Below, one piece after another: positions 14,821 through 22,726 of a stretch of DNA of 28,327 nucleotides (the stretch's first letter is position 1; the number at the start of each line of letters is the position of its first letter). A program made the position numbers and the translations under genes. This stretch comes from JBAZWE01 sp041658605 (GTDB taxonomy: Bacteria; Actinomycetota; Thermoleophilia; BMS3ABIN01): the NCBI GenBank assembly GCA_041658605.1, contig JBAZZU010000027.1:1-28327 (forward strand). Reading direction: 5' to 3'. The notes under the pieces are model-generated. The model was not told the origin of the DNA, ran no database searches, and was given only the letters and a program-made list of their open reading frames with translations.

Positions 14821-15666
14821 TCAGAGACTTCCACTCGCGCGCCGGGCTGAATTGCACTGGATGTTCACCGCTACCGGGAAAGAAGCGATATGGCAGGGGG
14901 ATTCCTCTATTGCGACTCCAAGACAGGTCACCGTGCCGCCAAAGCCGCCGGGACCGAGACCCAGCGCGTTCACCTGATCGAGTATCCCGTTCTCGAGACC
15001 GGCAAGCCTCGGATCGCTGTGAGCGCTTCCCGCCAGCCTGAGCAAGGCTTTCTTGGCAAGCAGCGCCGCCCCGTCCATGGTTCCGCCCACGCCTATGCCC
15101 AGAAAGATCGGCGGGCAGGGATTGGCGCCGGCGTTCTGGACGGTTTCCAGGACGAAGCGCGTCATGCCCTCGACCCCGTCGGACGGTTTTAGCATCGCCA
15201 GGCGGCTCATGTTCTCGCTGCCCGCGCCCTTCGGCAGAACCGTCAGCTTCAGCTCTTCGCCGGGAACGGACTCGACGTGGAGCATGGCGGGTGTGTTGTC
15301 GCCGGTGTTGATGCGCTCAAACACGGGGTCACGGACGACCGAGGCCCGCAGGTAACCTTCCGCCTGCGCCCGGGCCACGCCCGCGTCGACGGCATCTACC
15401 AGAGCGCCGCCGGTGATATGCACGTCCTGGCCGACTTCGGCAAAGACCACGGCAAGCCCGGTATCCTGGCAGAGGGGCACACGCTCACGCGCGGCGATTT
15501 CGGCATTCTTCAAGAGTGTTTCGAGAACGCTGCGGCCGAGGGGTGACTCCTCGCGCTTCAACGCGCCCTCGAGGCAGGCGACGACATCGGCCGGCAATAC
15601 GAAATTGGCTTCCAGGTAGAGCCGGGAGACGAGCGCGGTGATTTCGCTTGCGTCCACCTTTTTCAA
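14821..15666 (-). CDS. Class I fumarate hydratase, alpha subunit (Fe-S domain)
   Basis: A 281-residue catalytic subunit. The likely [4Fe-4S] ligands are C66 in PLCQDTGLAVVF, C184 in NPCPPIFLGIGVGGTMD and C271 in NIQCNSAR. The family segments GYLRASVVRDP, RINTGDNTPAMLH and LPKGAGSENMS are all present. The start is a TTG at 15666 with GGGAG seven bases upstream, only three bases after the malic enzyme stop, so the genes are one operon. The oxygen-sensitive cluster fits an anaerobe. It works with the following beta subunit between fumarate and malate. Confidence 0.94.
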   Translation of the reverse strand: MKKVDASEITALVSRLYLEANFVLPADVVACLEGALKREESPLGRSVLETLLKNAEIAARERVPLCQDTGLAVVFAEVGQDVHITGGALVDAVDAGVARAQAEGYLRASVVRDPVFERINTGDNTPAMLHVESVPGEELKLTVLPKGAGSENMSRLAMLKPSDGVEGMTRFVLETVQNAGANPCPPIFLGIGVGGTMDGAALLAKKALLRLAGSAHSDPRLAGLENGILDQVNALGLGPGGFGGTVTCLGVAIEESPCHIASFPVAVNIQCNSARRASGSL

Positions 15667-15669
15667 GAT

Positions 15670-16914
15670 CTACTCCCTGATCCCCAGCATGGCGCGGGTC
15701 GAGGCGGCGACTTCCTCGGGAGTCTTCGGTTCGCGCGCGACACCGCTCTTAACGGCGGCGCCCGCTACAGCTGCCGCGACCGCCGGAGCGACCCTGAGAT
15801 CAAAGGCCTCGGGGATGATGCACTCCGGGCCCAGGTCGTCCTGAACCAGGTCGGCGAGCGCCCGCGCGGCGGCCACTTTCATCTCCTGGTTGATCACGCT
15901 GGCCCGCACGTCGAGGGTCCCGCGGAAGATGCCCGGGAAGCCCAGGACGTTGTTTACCTGGTTGGGATAATCGCTGCGCCCGGTCGCGATAACGGCGGCG
16001 CCCGCGGCGCGCGCTTCATCCGGCATTATCTCCGGGTCGGGATTGGCCATCGCGAAAACAGCGGCGTCGCTACCCATGGAAGCGACCATCTCCCTGGTGA
16101 CGGCATCCTTGACGGAGACGCCGACAAACATGTTGGTCCCCTTCATCGCGGCGGCGAGGTCGCCCTGTTTGCCGTCGGGGTTGGTCCACTCCGTCACGCG
16201 TTTTTTTACCGGGGTGAGGTCGTCGCGATGCGCTCCGACGATACCCTTGGTGTCGCAAAGCACTATCCGCGTCGCGCCGACAGCGCTGAGCATCCGGGCG
16301 ATGGCGATTCCCGCGGCGCCGGCGCCGTTGATCACGATATCCAGCTCTTCGAGCGGCCTTCCCGTGACGCGGCAGGAATTAATTGCCGCGGCCAGGACGA
16401 CCACGGCGGTTCCGTGCTGGTCGTCATGAAAGACGGGAATATCACATTCCTCGATCAGGCGCTCCTCGACCTCGAAACAGGTCGGCGCGGAGATATCCTC
16501 GAGGTTGATGCCGCCGAAAGTGGGCTCCAGCAGCTTCACGGTACGCACGATGTCGTCAGCCTTCTGACTGTCTATACAAATAGGAAAAGCATCAACGGCG
16601 CCGAACGCCTTGAAAAGCACGGACTTGCCCTCCATCACAGGCAACGCGGCTCGTGCGCCTATGTTGCCCAGGCCCAGCACCGCCGAACCGTCGGTCACGA
16701 CCGCAACCGTGTTCCAGCGGCCGGTGTAGACATCCAGGAGCGACGGATCCCGCGCTATCTCACGGCAGGGCTCCGCCACTCCCGGCGTGTAAGCGATCGA
16801 AAGCGCGTACTTGTCGGCCACGGATACCTTGCTCTCGATCGAGAGTTTGCCCCGCCACTGCGCGTGCAACTTGAGCGCTTCCTGCTGTATTGATGCTCTT
16901 TCTTCATTATTCAT
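15670..16914 (-). CDS. Malic enzyme (NAD(P)-dependent malate dehydrogenase, decarboxylating)
   Basis: Converts malate to pyruvate and CO2 with NAD(P) reduction, or the reverse. The 414-residue length is that of the short bacterial type without a phosphotransacetylase-like extension. Motifs: ALSIAYTPGVAEPC near 37, GLGNIGARAALPVMEGK near 80, the metal-binding INLEDISAPTCFEVE near 135, FHDDQHGTAVV near 161, the Rossmann INGAGAAGIA near 194, DTKGI, MANPDPEIMP near 290, and PNQVNNVLGFPGIFRG near 315. It is the first gene of the malic enzyme-fumarase operon, and its ATG is probably the mRNA's first codon (see the -10 at 16922). Confidence 0.96.
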   Translation of the reverse strand: MNNEERASIQQEALKLHAQWRGKLSIESKVSVADKYALSIAYTPGVAEPCREIARDPSLLDVYTGRWNTVAVVTDGSAVLGLGNIGARAALPVMEGKSVLFKAFGAVDAFPICIDSQKADDIVRTVKLLEPTFGGINLEDISAPTCFEVEERLIEECDIPVFHDDQHGTAVVVLAAAINSCRVTGRPLEELDIVINGAGAAGIAIARMLSAVGATRIVLCDTKGIVGAHRDDLTPVKKRVTEWTNPDGKQGDLAAAMKGTNMFVGVSVKDAVTREMVASMGSDAAVFAMANPDPEIMPDEARAAGAAVIATGRSDYPNQVNNVLGFPGIFRGTLDVRASVINQEMKVAAARALADLVQDDLGPECIIPEAFDLRVAPAVAAAVAGAAVKSGVAREPKTPEEVAASTRAMLGIRE

Positions 16915-16921
16915 GGGAAGT

Positions 16922-16927
16922 ATTATA
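16922..16927 (-). promoter_or_regulatory. -10 element of a probable leaderless malic enzyme mRNA
   Basis: The minus strand has TATAAT (16927-16922) followed by seven bases (ACTTCCC) and then the ATG at 16914. Start and ATG would coincide. No ribosome binding site precedes the ATG. The -35 is weak. Confidence 0.5.
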
Positions 16928-16975
16928 TATGGCTTCGCGCTTCAGGTTCACATCGCGGCCGAATTTTCTGCCGGA

Positions 16976-17004
16976 AAGACAAAACCGGCGTTAAATACTA
17001 TAAA
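16976..17004 (+). promoter_or_regulatory. Promoter of the second DUF1385 gene
   Basis: AAGACA (16976-16981), 17-base spacer, TATAAA (16999-17004). It lies about 48 bases before the ATG at 17052, divergent from the malic enzyme promoter. Confidence 0.5.
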
Positions 17005-17051
17005 ATCAGGTCCAGGATCATCTGAATGAATTCCAGTCAGGAGAGAAACGC

Positions 17052-17897
17052 ATGGCGGACTCCGAAAGCATCCGGGAAAAAAGTGCGGTAAACCTGAAAA
17101 TCGGCGGCATGGCCCTGGAGAACGGCGTGCTGTTCCAGACTGACCAGCACTGGGCCATGGCGGTCCGCGGCCTTTCGGGTGATATTGAGATCTCGTCGGG
17201 AAAAAAAACGCCTATCCCCTATTCCGGGCGCATCCGGCGCATACCGATGCTGAGAGGGCTTGTGGCGCTGGCTGAATCCGGCATGGCTATCCCCAACGCT
17301 TACGCGCATGGCGGCCGGCTGCCGCTGCCGGCGCGGTCGCCGCAGATGCTGGCGTCCATGATCGTCAGCATCCTCGGCACGATGATCGTCAAAAATCCCA
17401 AGCGCAAGCTGCCGCCATTGCTCGAAGAGCTGGCGGTATCGGCGCTGGCGCTGGTACCTTCACTTGTGGCCCTGCGGAAATCAGAGGCCACCGAGTATCA
17501 CGCAGCAGAACACAAGTCAATTAACACCTGGGAGTCGTCCGGCGGTCTGGACGAACTCAAGGCGGAGCAGGCGGCCGCGGAACACGCCCGCTGTGGCTCC
17601 AATATCATGGGACCCGCTCTCGCGATGATGACCGTCGGCAACACGCTGACACGGCGCTGGCTGGGAAGCCGGCGCGGCAACATGGCGCGCCTGGGCGTGG
17701 GCGTACTCAGCCTCTCGGGAGCAGTCGAGATCGTGCAATGGGCGGCGCGCAATCCGCGCAGCCTCTTCTCGAAAGCCCTGACACTCCCCGGCGGCGAACT
17801 GCAGCATCTGGTCACCACTTCCGAGCCCAGCCACGACCAGATGGAGGTAGGACTGTCGGCCCTGAGGGAGCTGCTGAGGCTTGAAGGCGCCCTCTAA
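17052..17897 (+). CDS. Divergent DUF1385 paralog
   Basis: A 281-residue protein from the ATG at 17052 (AGGAG nine bases upstream). Aligned by eye with the operon DUF1385 protein it keeps the core in order: IGGMALENGVLF for GGQAVIEGVMMRG, IPMLRGLVALAES for PILRGVIGLWES, EYHAAEHKSINTWES for EYHGAEHKTIHALES, EHARCGSN for HPRCGTS, and a C-terminus LPGGELQHLVTTSEPSHDQMEV. The conserved His/Glu/Cys residues remain, but the membrane helices are shorter and less hydrophobic and the N-terminal VMMRG is lost. It stands alone between divergent promoters, upstream of the release-factor-like gene. Function unknown. Confidence 0.82.
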   Translation: MADSESIREKSAVNLKIGGMALENGVLFQTDQHWAMAVRGLSGDIEISSGKKTPIPYSGRIRRIPMLRGLVALAESGMAIPNAYAHGGRLPLPARSPQMLASMIVSILGTMIVKNPKRKLPPLLEELAVSALALVPSLVALRKSEATEYHAAEHKSINTWESSGGLDELKAEQAAAEHARCGSNIMGPALAMMTVGNTLTRRWLGSRRGNMARLGVGVLSLSGAVEIVQWAARNPRSLFSKALTLPGGELQHLVTTSEPSHDQMEVGLSALRELLRLEGAL

Positions 17898-18044
17898 AAT
17901 CACGCCATAAAGCCCGGAAACCCGCCCGAGACGGCTTTTTTACTACGAAAAATCCCAGCTTTTTCCCTGAGGATAGTTTTTTCCACATACGGGTAACCTA
18001 GGTTTGTCCTTTCTGGATGACCCAACCTAAGGTGGTGCGGAAAG

Positions 18045-19181
18045 ATGGTTTCGACGATAGAGCTCGCTTCCCTGCGAGGCTTCACCAGCTCTGACCGGCA
18101 CCCGGTCGTGAGCCTCTACCTGAATGTGAACGGCGCCCACTTCCCCACGCGGGCGGACTATGAAACAGAATTCAGTATCCTTGTCAACAACGCGAGAAAA
18201 GCCGCCACGGGCGACCTGCATCTTACGCGCGACCAGGAAAGCGGGCTCGACAACGACCTGCGCGCCATAAGCGAGTACCTGACCCTGGAGTTCAAGAGGA
18301 ATGGTGAGCGCGGACTGGTTATATATTCATGCGGGGCCGAGGGGCTCTGGGAGATAATACCGATGCGGGTGCCGATTGAGAACCGGCTCTTTGTCGACTT
18401 CAAGCCGCAGGTCGCTCCCCTGATGGAGGTCCTCTCAGGTTACCAGCGCGTCTGCGTGTTATTGACCGACAAGAAGACGGCGAGGATCTTTCAGGTTCAT
18501 GCCGGAGAGATCGCCGAGCAGCCCGAAATAATGGATGCCGTATTAAAGCACCACACACAGGGCGGCTGGGAACAGGCGAAACTGCAGCGCCGACATGACA
18601 AACAGGTGCGCGAACACCTGAAACACGCCGCGGGCGCCACCCTCGATTTCTTCAAACAGGAGCGCTTCGACCGGATCGCGATTGGTATCTCGGACGAACT
18701 GTGGCCCGAGCTGGAGAAAGTGCTGCATCCATATCTTCGAGAGCGCCTCGAAGGCCGGTTCGCCCTGGACATCGATGCCACCACGGACGAGGTGCTTGCC
18801 AGGATAACACTCATAGAGGACGCTCACAGAAACAAGGACCGGGAATCGATGCTCGAATCGCTCGGTCCGGAGCTGGATGCGGGCAAGGTTTTTGTGGGAG
18901 GGCTCGATGACGTGCTCCAGATGCTGAACCAGCGGCGCGTCGACCTGCTGCTGGTCGAAGAGGGCTACCACACGGCAGGAAGACATTGTCCCGCCTGTAA
19001 TACGCTTGAACATGGCGAGAAGGTCTGCCCTACCTGCGGCCAGTCGGTCGATCAGGTAAAAGATGTGGTCGAGGCCGCGATGGAACTCGCCGTCAGGCAG
19101 GACGCCCTGGTGAAAACGATCCCGCTCGGCCATCCGGCGATGACCCAGGCGGAACATATCGCGGCAAGGCTCCGGTACTAA
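18045..19181 (+). CDS. eRF1-like (baeRF/VLRF1-type) protein with C-terminal zinc ribbon
   Basis: A 378-residue protein from the ATG at 18045 (AAGGTGG upstream). The architecture matches bacterial homologs of archaeo-eukaryotic release factor 1: an N-terminal domain (VVSLYLNV near 21), a central RNase H-like domain with RVCVLLTDKKTARIFQV (135-151), a GGQ-like loop at TQGGWEQAKLQRRHDKQ (171-187), then FDRIAIGISDE (208-218), and a final domain with RVDLLLVEEG (298-307). A zinc ribbon follows, C315-x2-C318 and C328-x2-C331. The GG-W-x-Q variant with following basic residues is as in Vms1-like and baeRF proteins, which are proposed to cleave peptidyl-tRNA on stalled ribosomes. That role here is inference; the neighbours are Hsp20 and ClpB. 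Confidence 0.82.
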   Translation: MVSTIELASLRGFTSSDRHPVVSLYLNVNGAHFPTRADYETEFSILVNNARKAATGDLHLTRDQESGLDNDLRAISEYLTLEFKRNGERGLVIYSCGAEGLWEIIPMRVPIENRLFVDFKPQVAPLMEVLSGYQRVCVLLTDKKTARIFQVHAGEIAEQPEIMDAVLKHHTQGGWEQAKLQRRHDKQVREHLKHAAGATLDFFKQERFDRIAIGISDELWPELEKVLHPYLRERLEGRFALDIDATTDEVLARITLIEDAHRNKDRESMLESLGPELDAGKVFVGGLDDVLQMLNQRRVDLLLVEEGYHTAGRHCPACNTLEHGEKVCPTCGQSVDQVKDVVEAAMELAVRQDALVKTIPLGHPAMTQAEHIAARLRY

Positions 19182-19225
19182 CCCGGCGCCCTTTTTAACA
19201 GGTCCGGCGGCCACTTAAGCAGACA

Positions 19226-19254
19226 AAAGGACGGGCATCTGCCCGTCCTTTCCT
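19226..19254 (+). terminator. Intrinsic terminator after the eRF1-like gene
   Basis: AAAGGACGGGCA-TC-TGCCCGTCCTTT (19226-19251), a 12-bp perfect stem ending in TTTCC. It separates the eRF1-like gene from hsp20. Confidence 0.82.
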
Positions 19255-19308
19255 GTTGAATCCTTCTTTCTATATCTAAGTCTAAGGTTATGATATTTCC
19301 TATTAAAG

Positions 19309-19365
19309 AGATTGACAGATTGGTGAGCCCGTCCGTGACACGATAATCGTGGCTCCTGTCAATCT
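19309..19365 (+). promoter_or_regulatory. Inverted-repeat control region of hsp20
   Basis: AGATTGACAG (19309-19318) is perfectly repeated in inverse as CTGTCAATCT (19356-19365). Nested inside are GAGCC/GGCTC (19325-19329 with 19351-19355) and the 13-base palindrome CACGATAATCGTG (19339-19351), which contains GATAAT, a good -10. TTGGTG (19320-19325) lies 16 bases before it as a possible -35. Right after the right arm come GGTTTTTGG and the ribosome binding site GGAAGGAGAGG. It matches neither CIRCE nor HAIR as I know them. It may be an operator around the promoter or a folded leader. Confidence 0.6.
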
Positions 19366-19389
19366 GGTTTTTGGAAGGAGAGGTGCAGG

Positions 19390-19845
19390 ATGACACTACA
19401 TATGAAGATTCCGTCCAGACGTTTTACGCGTTTTTACAGATATCCGCAGGTTTTTTCCCCACGCGCTCTGTTTCCGGTAAATGAGCCGCGCCTATATGCC
19501 TGGGATCCGAGAGTAGATATCCGGCATGAGGATGGAAGGGTGCTATATAGCATCGATGTCGCCGCAGCAAAGCCCGAGGACCTGGACGTGACGGTGGACG
19601 ACGGCGTCGTAACCATCAAAGGCAAACTGCAGCTGGAGCGCGGGATCGACCGTGAAGGCTATAACTTGCGCGAAACGAGCATCAGCAGCTTCACCCGCTG
19701 CCTGCCCCTGGACAGGGGCGCGGACTGGAAGAGAACCGAAGCATCTTACGAGGACGGCGTTCTTGAAGTGACGATACCCGTTAGCGAGGCAACGTCGAGA
19801 CACATCGAGATTCAATCCGATGAAGGGAACCCGAGCGGGGAATAG
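19390..19845 (+). CDS. Small heat shock protein, Hsp20/alpha-crystallin family
   Basis: A 151-residue ATP-independent holding chaperone. After a basic N-terminal arm of about 40 residues, the alpha-crystallin domain runs from about 41 (DPRVDIRHEDGRVLYSIDV) through PEDLDVTVDDGVVTIKGK and ISSFTRCLPLDRG to the closing YEDGVLEVTIPVSE near 125. A short tail follows with HIEIQ in place of the usual I-x-I. It starts at the ATG at 19390 with a strong GGAGAGG. It is followed by clpB in the same direction, the expected partner that unfolds aggregates handed over by Hsp20, though a repeat element lies between them. Confidence 0.94.
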   Translation: MTLHMKIPSRRFTRFYRYPQVFSPRALFPVNEPRLYAWDPRVDIRHEDGRVLYSIDVAAAKPEDLDVTVDDGVVTIKGKLQLERGIDREGYNLRETSISSFTRCLPLDRGADWKRTEASYEDGVLEVTIPVSEATSRHIEIQSDEGNPSGE

Positions 19846-19858
19846 TTGGCCACAGACC

Positions 19859-19934
19859 GGGGACACCTTACTTAATTCCATCAAGTAATGACCTTGACTG
19901 GTAATAACTATCTGGAATTAAGTAAGGTGTCCCC
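19859..19934. repeat. Perfect 21-bp inverted repeat element between hsp20 and clpB
   Basis: GGGGACACCTTACTTAATTCC (19859-19879, 21 bases) is inversely repeated without mismatch at 19914-19934, with a 34-base loop. A decayed further arm (ATTAATTGAAGTGTCCC, about 19995-20011) lies just before clpB. The termini resemble hairpin elements I associate with REP-associated tyrosine transposases; that link is from memory. No transposase is present. Confidence 0.85.
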
Positions 19935-20036
19935 ATACACTCGACGGCATCACCATTCTCTCATTGCCAATAGTGTAATTCAGCGAAAAACGGGCATTAA
20001 TTGAAGTGTCCCTTTCATAAAGTCATAAAGGAGAAG

Positions 20037-22667
20037 ATGAACCCGGAAAAACTGACAATCAAGGCGCAGGAGGCGATCGCCTCCTCACAGAAGCTCGCCG
20101 GGGCCGAAGGCCAGCAGCAAATCGAGCCGGAGCACCTGCTGCTCGCTCTTCTTGAGCAAAGCGAAGGGATAGTCGTACCCATACTGCAGAAGCTGGGCGC
20201 CGACCCGGCTGCGATATCGGCCGACCTGCGTGATGCCGTCGCCGAAAAGCCGAAAGTCAGCGGCGCGCCCGGGCAGCAGGCATACCTGGGTTCCGGTTTG
20301 AAGCAGCTGCTGGACGAGGCGGGAAAGATCGCCGACCAACTGAAGGATGAATATGTCAGCACCGAGCACATGCTGCTCGCCGCCGCCCGGTCAGACAGCG
20401 GGGCGAAGCAGCTCCTCGCCCGGGGCGGCATCACGTACGACCGCCTGCTGGCGGCGCTGGCTGAAGTACGCGGCAGCCAGCGCGTCACCGACCAGAACCC
20501 CGAAGCCAAGTTCCAGCCGCTGGAGCAGTACGGACGCGACCTCACCGAGGAGGCGCGCCGCGGCAAGCTCGACCCGGTCATCGGCCGCGACGACGAGATC
20601 CGCCGCGTCATCCAGGTACTCTCGCGGCGCACCAAGAACAACCCGGTGCTGATCGGCGACCCCGGCGTGGGCAAGACCGCCCTGGTCGAGGGGCTGGCCC
20701 AGCGTATCGTCGACGGCGATATCCCTGAGGGTCTCAAGGACAAACGAGTTGTCGCGCTGGACGTCGGCTCGCTGGTGGCGGGCGCCAAATACCGCGGCGA
20801 GTTCGAGGACCGGCTCAAAGCCGTGCTGAAGGAGATAGCTGAGTCAGAGGGCAGGATCATCCTCTTTATTGATGAGATGCACACCCTTGTTGGCGCGGGG
20901 GCCGCCGAAGGTTCGATGGACGCCTCCAACATGCTCAAGCCGATGCTCGCCCGCGGCGAGCTGCGGGCTGTCGGTGCGACCACCCTCGACGAATATCGCA
21001 AATACGTGGAAAAGGACCCGGCGCTGGAGCGCCGTTTCCAGCCTGTCTTCGTCGGCGAGCCCACTGTGGAAGACACCATCGCCATCCTCCGTGGACTGAA
21101 GGAACGCTATGAGGTGCACCACGGCGTCCGCATCCAGGACGCGGCGCTCGTCGCCGCCGCCGTGCTATCCGACCGCTATATCACCGACCGCTTTCTGCCG
21201 GACAAGGCTATCGACCTGATTGATGAGTCAGGCTCAAAATTGCGAATCGAGATCGACAGCCTGCCCACCGAGATCGACGTCATCGAGCGCCGCATCAAGA
21301 AACTGGAGATTGAGGACAGGGCGCTGAAGAAGGAAAAGGACAAGGCTTCGAAGGCGCGCCGCGACAAGGTCAGGGAAGAGCTCGCCGGGCTTAAAGAAAA
21401 CGCCAGCCGCATGAAGGCGCACTGGACCAACGAAAAGGATTCCATCCAGAAGATCCGCGCGCTCAAGGAGGAGCTGGAGAACGCGAAGACCGACGCCGAC
21501 CGCGCCGAACGCGAAGGCGACCTCACGAAGGCCGCAGAGCTACGCTATGGCAAAACAGTCGATCTGACAAAAAAGATCGAAGAGGAAAACGCCCACCTCG
21601 CCGAGCTGCAGAAGGACCAGAAGATGCTCAAGGAAGAAGTGGATGAGGAGGATGTCGCCGAAGTCGTAAGCAAGTGGACCGGTATCCCGGTCGTGAAACT
21701 GATCGAAGGTGAAGTCGAGAAGCTCATCAACATGGAGGACCGGCTGCACGAGCGCGTGATCGGGCAAGACGAGGCCATAGCCGCCGTCTCCAACGCCATG
21801 CGCCGGGCGCGGGCAGGCTTGAGCTACGCCAACCGTCCGTATGGTTCTTTCATCTTCCTGGGCCCGACAGGGGTCGGCAAGACGGAGCTCGCCAAGGCGC
21901 TAGCCGAGTTCATGTTCGACGACGAGAAGGCGATGGTGCGCATCGACATGTCGGAGTTCCAGGAGAAACACACGGTGTCGAGGCTGATCGGCGCGCCGCC
22001 CGGCTACGTCGGCTACGAGGAAGGCGGCTACCTGACCGAGGCTGTGAGGCGCCGTCCCTACTCGGTGCTGCTGCTCGACGAGATCGAGAAGGCGCACCCC
22101 GAGGTCTTCAACGTGCTGCTGCAGATCATGGACGAGGGGCGCCTGACCGACGGCCACGGCCGCACCGTCGATTTCAAGAACGCCGTCATCATCATGACCT
22201 CCAACATCGGCAGCCAGTACATCACCGAGCTGGGCGCCGGCGGCGAGGAGGAGATGGACCATCTCGTCACCGAGGCGATGAAAAAACATTTCAAGCCGGA
22301 GTTCTTAAACCGCGTCGACGATATCATCATCTTCCACCGCTTAAGCGAGGCGCAGCTGCGCGAGATCGTCGATATCCAGATGCGCGGCATGGCCGGCCTG
22401 CTCGCCGGGCGCGGCATCGGCATAACGGTGACGGACGCAGCAAAGGATTACCTCGCCCGCGAGGGCTATGACCCGGCGTACGGCGCGCGGCCGCTGAAGC
22501 GGCTGATACAGAAGGAGATACAGGATGTGCTGGCGCTGAAACTGCTCAAGGGAGAATTTGTGGATGGACAGATTGTGGAGGTGGATGCAGGCAAGGACAG
22601 CCTGGTGTTTGCCGCAACAACCTCGCCGGAGACAGCCCCGAAGACCGCGAAGCGGCAAGAGGCTTAG
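20037..22667 (+). CDS. clpB: ATP-dependent disaggregase ClpB
   Basis: A hexameric AAA+ protein that pulls polypeptides out of aggregates together with DnaK and small Hsps. The 876-residue protein starts at the ATG at 20037 (MNPEKLTIKAQEAI, with AAAGGAG upstream), not at an earlier in-frame ATG at 20001. It has the double Clp N-domain (1-150), AAA domain 1 with Walker A GDPGVGKTAL near 207 and Walker B IILFIDEMH near 274, the long coiled-coil middle domain (about 400-530), and AAA domain 2 with Walker A GPTGVGKTEL near 609 and Walker B VLLLDEIEKAHPE near 677. The middle domain distinguishes ClpB from ClpA/ClpC. The C-terminal tail is Ala/Thr/Lys-rich. Confidence 0.97.
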   Translation: MNPEKLTIKAQEAIASSQKLAGAEGQQQIEPEHLLLALLEQSEGIVVPILQKLGADPAAISADLRDAVAEKPKVSGAPGQQAYLGSGLKQLLDEAGKIADQLKDEYVSTEHMLLAAARSDSGAKQLLARGGITYDRLLAALAEVRGSQRVTDQNPEAKFQPLEQYGRDLTEEARRGKLDPVIGRDDEIRRVIQVLSRRTKNNPVLIGDPGVGKTALVEGLAQRIVDGDIPEGLKDKRVVALDVGSLVAGAKYRGEFEDRLKAVLKEIAESEGRIILFIDEMHTLVGAGAAEGSMDASNMLKPMLARGELRAVGATTLDEYRKYVEKDPALERRFQPVFVGEPTVEDTIAILRGLKERYEVHHGVRIQDAALVAAAVLSDRYITDRFLPDKAIDLIDESGSKLRIEIDSLPTEIDVIERRIKKLEIEDRALKKEKDKASKARRDKVREELAGLKENASRMKAHWTNEKDSIQKIRALKEELENAKTDADRAEREGDLTKAAELRYGKTVDLTKKIEEENAHLAELQKDQKMLKEEVDEEDVAEVVSKWTGIPVVKLIEGEVEKLINMEDRLHERVIGQDEAIAAVSNAMRRARAGLSYANRPYGSFIFLGPTGVGKTELAKALAEFMFDDEKAMVRIDMSEFQEKHTVSRLIGAPPGYVGYEEGGYLTEAVRRRPYSVLLLDEIEKAHPEVFNVLLQIMDEGRLTDGHGRTVDFKNAVIIMTSNIGSQYITELGAGGEEEMDHLVTEAMKKHFKPEFLNRVDDIIIFHRLSEAQLREIVDIQMRGMAGLLAGRGIGITVTDAAKDYLAREGYDPAYGARPLKRLIQKEIQDVLALKLLKGEFVDGQIVEVDAGKDSLVFAATTSPETAPKTAKRQEA

Positions 22668-22726
22668 TACACGAACTCGACTGATTTTTCCGAACAGAGG
22701 GGCGAGCCACAAACCCAGGTCTCCGC

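Noticed and set aside
19312..19340. TTGACA in the left arm before hsp20 as a standard -35
   Set aside because: At 16-18 bases spacing the sequence is GTGACA or similar, not a -10; the nearer TTGGTG fits GATAAT better.
20001..20036. 12-residue extension of ClpB
   Set aside because: The ClpB N-domain starts with MNPEKLT at 20037 behind AAAGGAG; the extension lies next to the inverted-repeat element.
20015..21085. Long minus-strand frame opposite clpB
   Set aside because: Ser/Arg-rich antisense shadow of conserved ClpB sequence, with no family resemblance.
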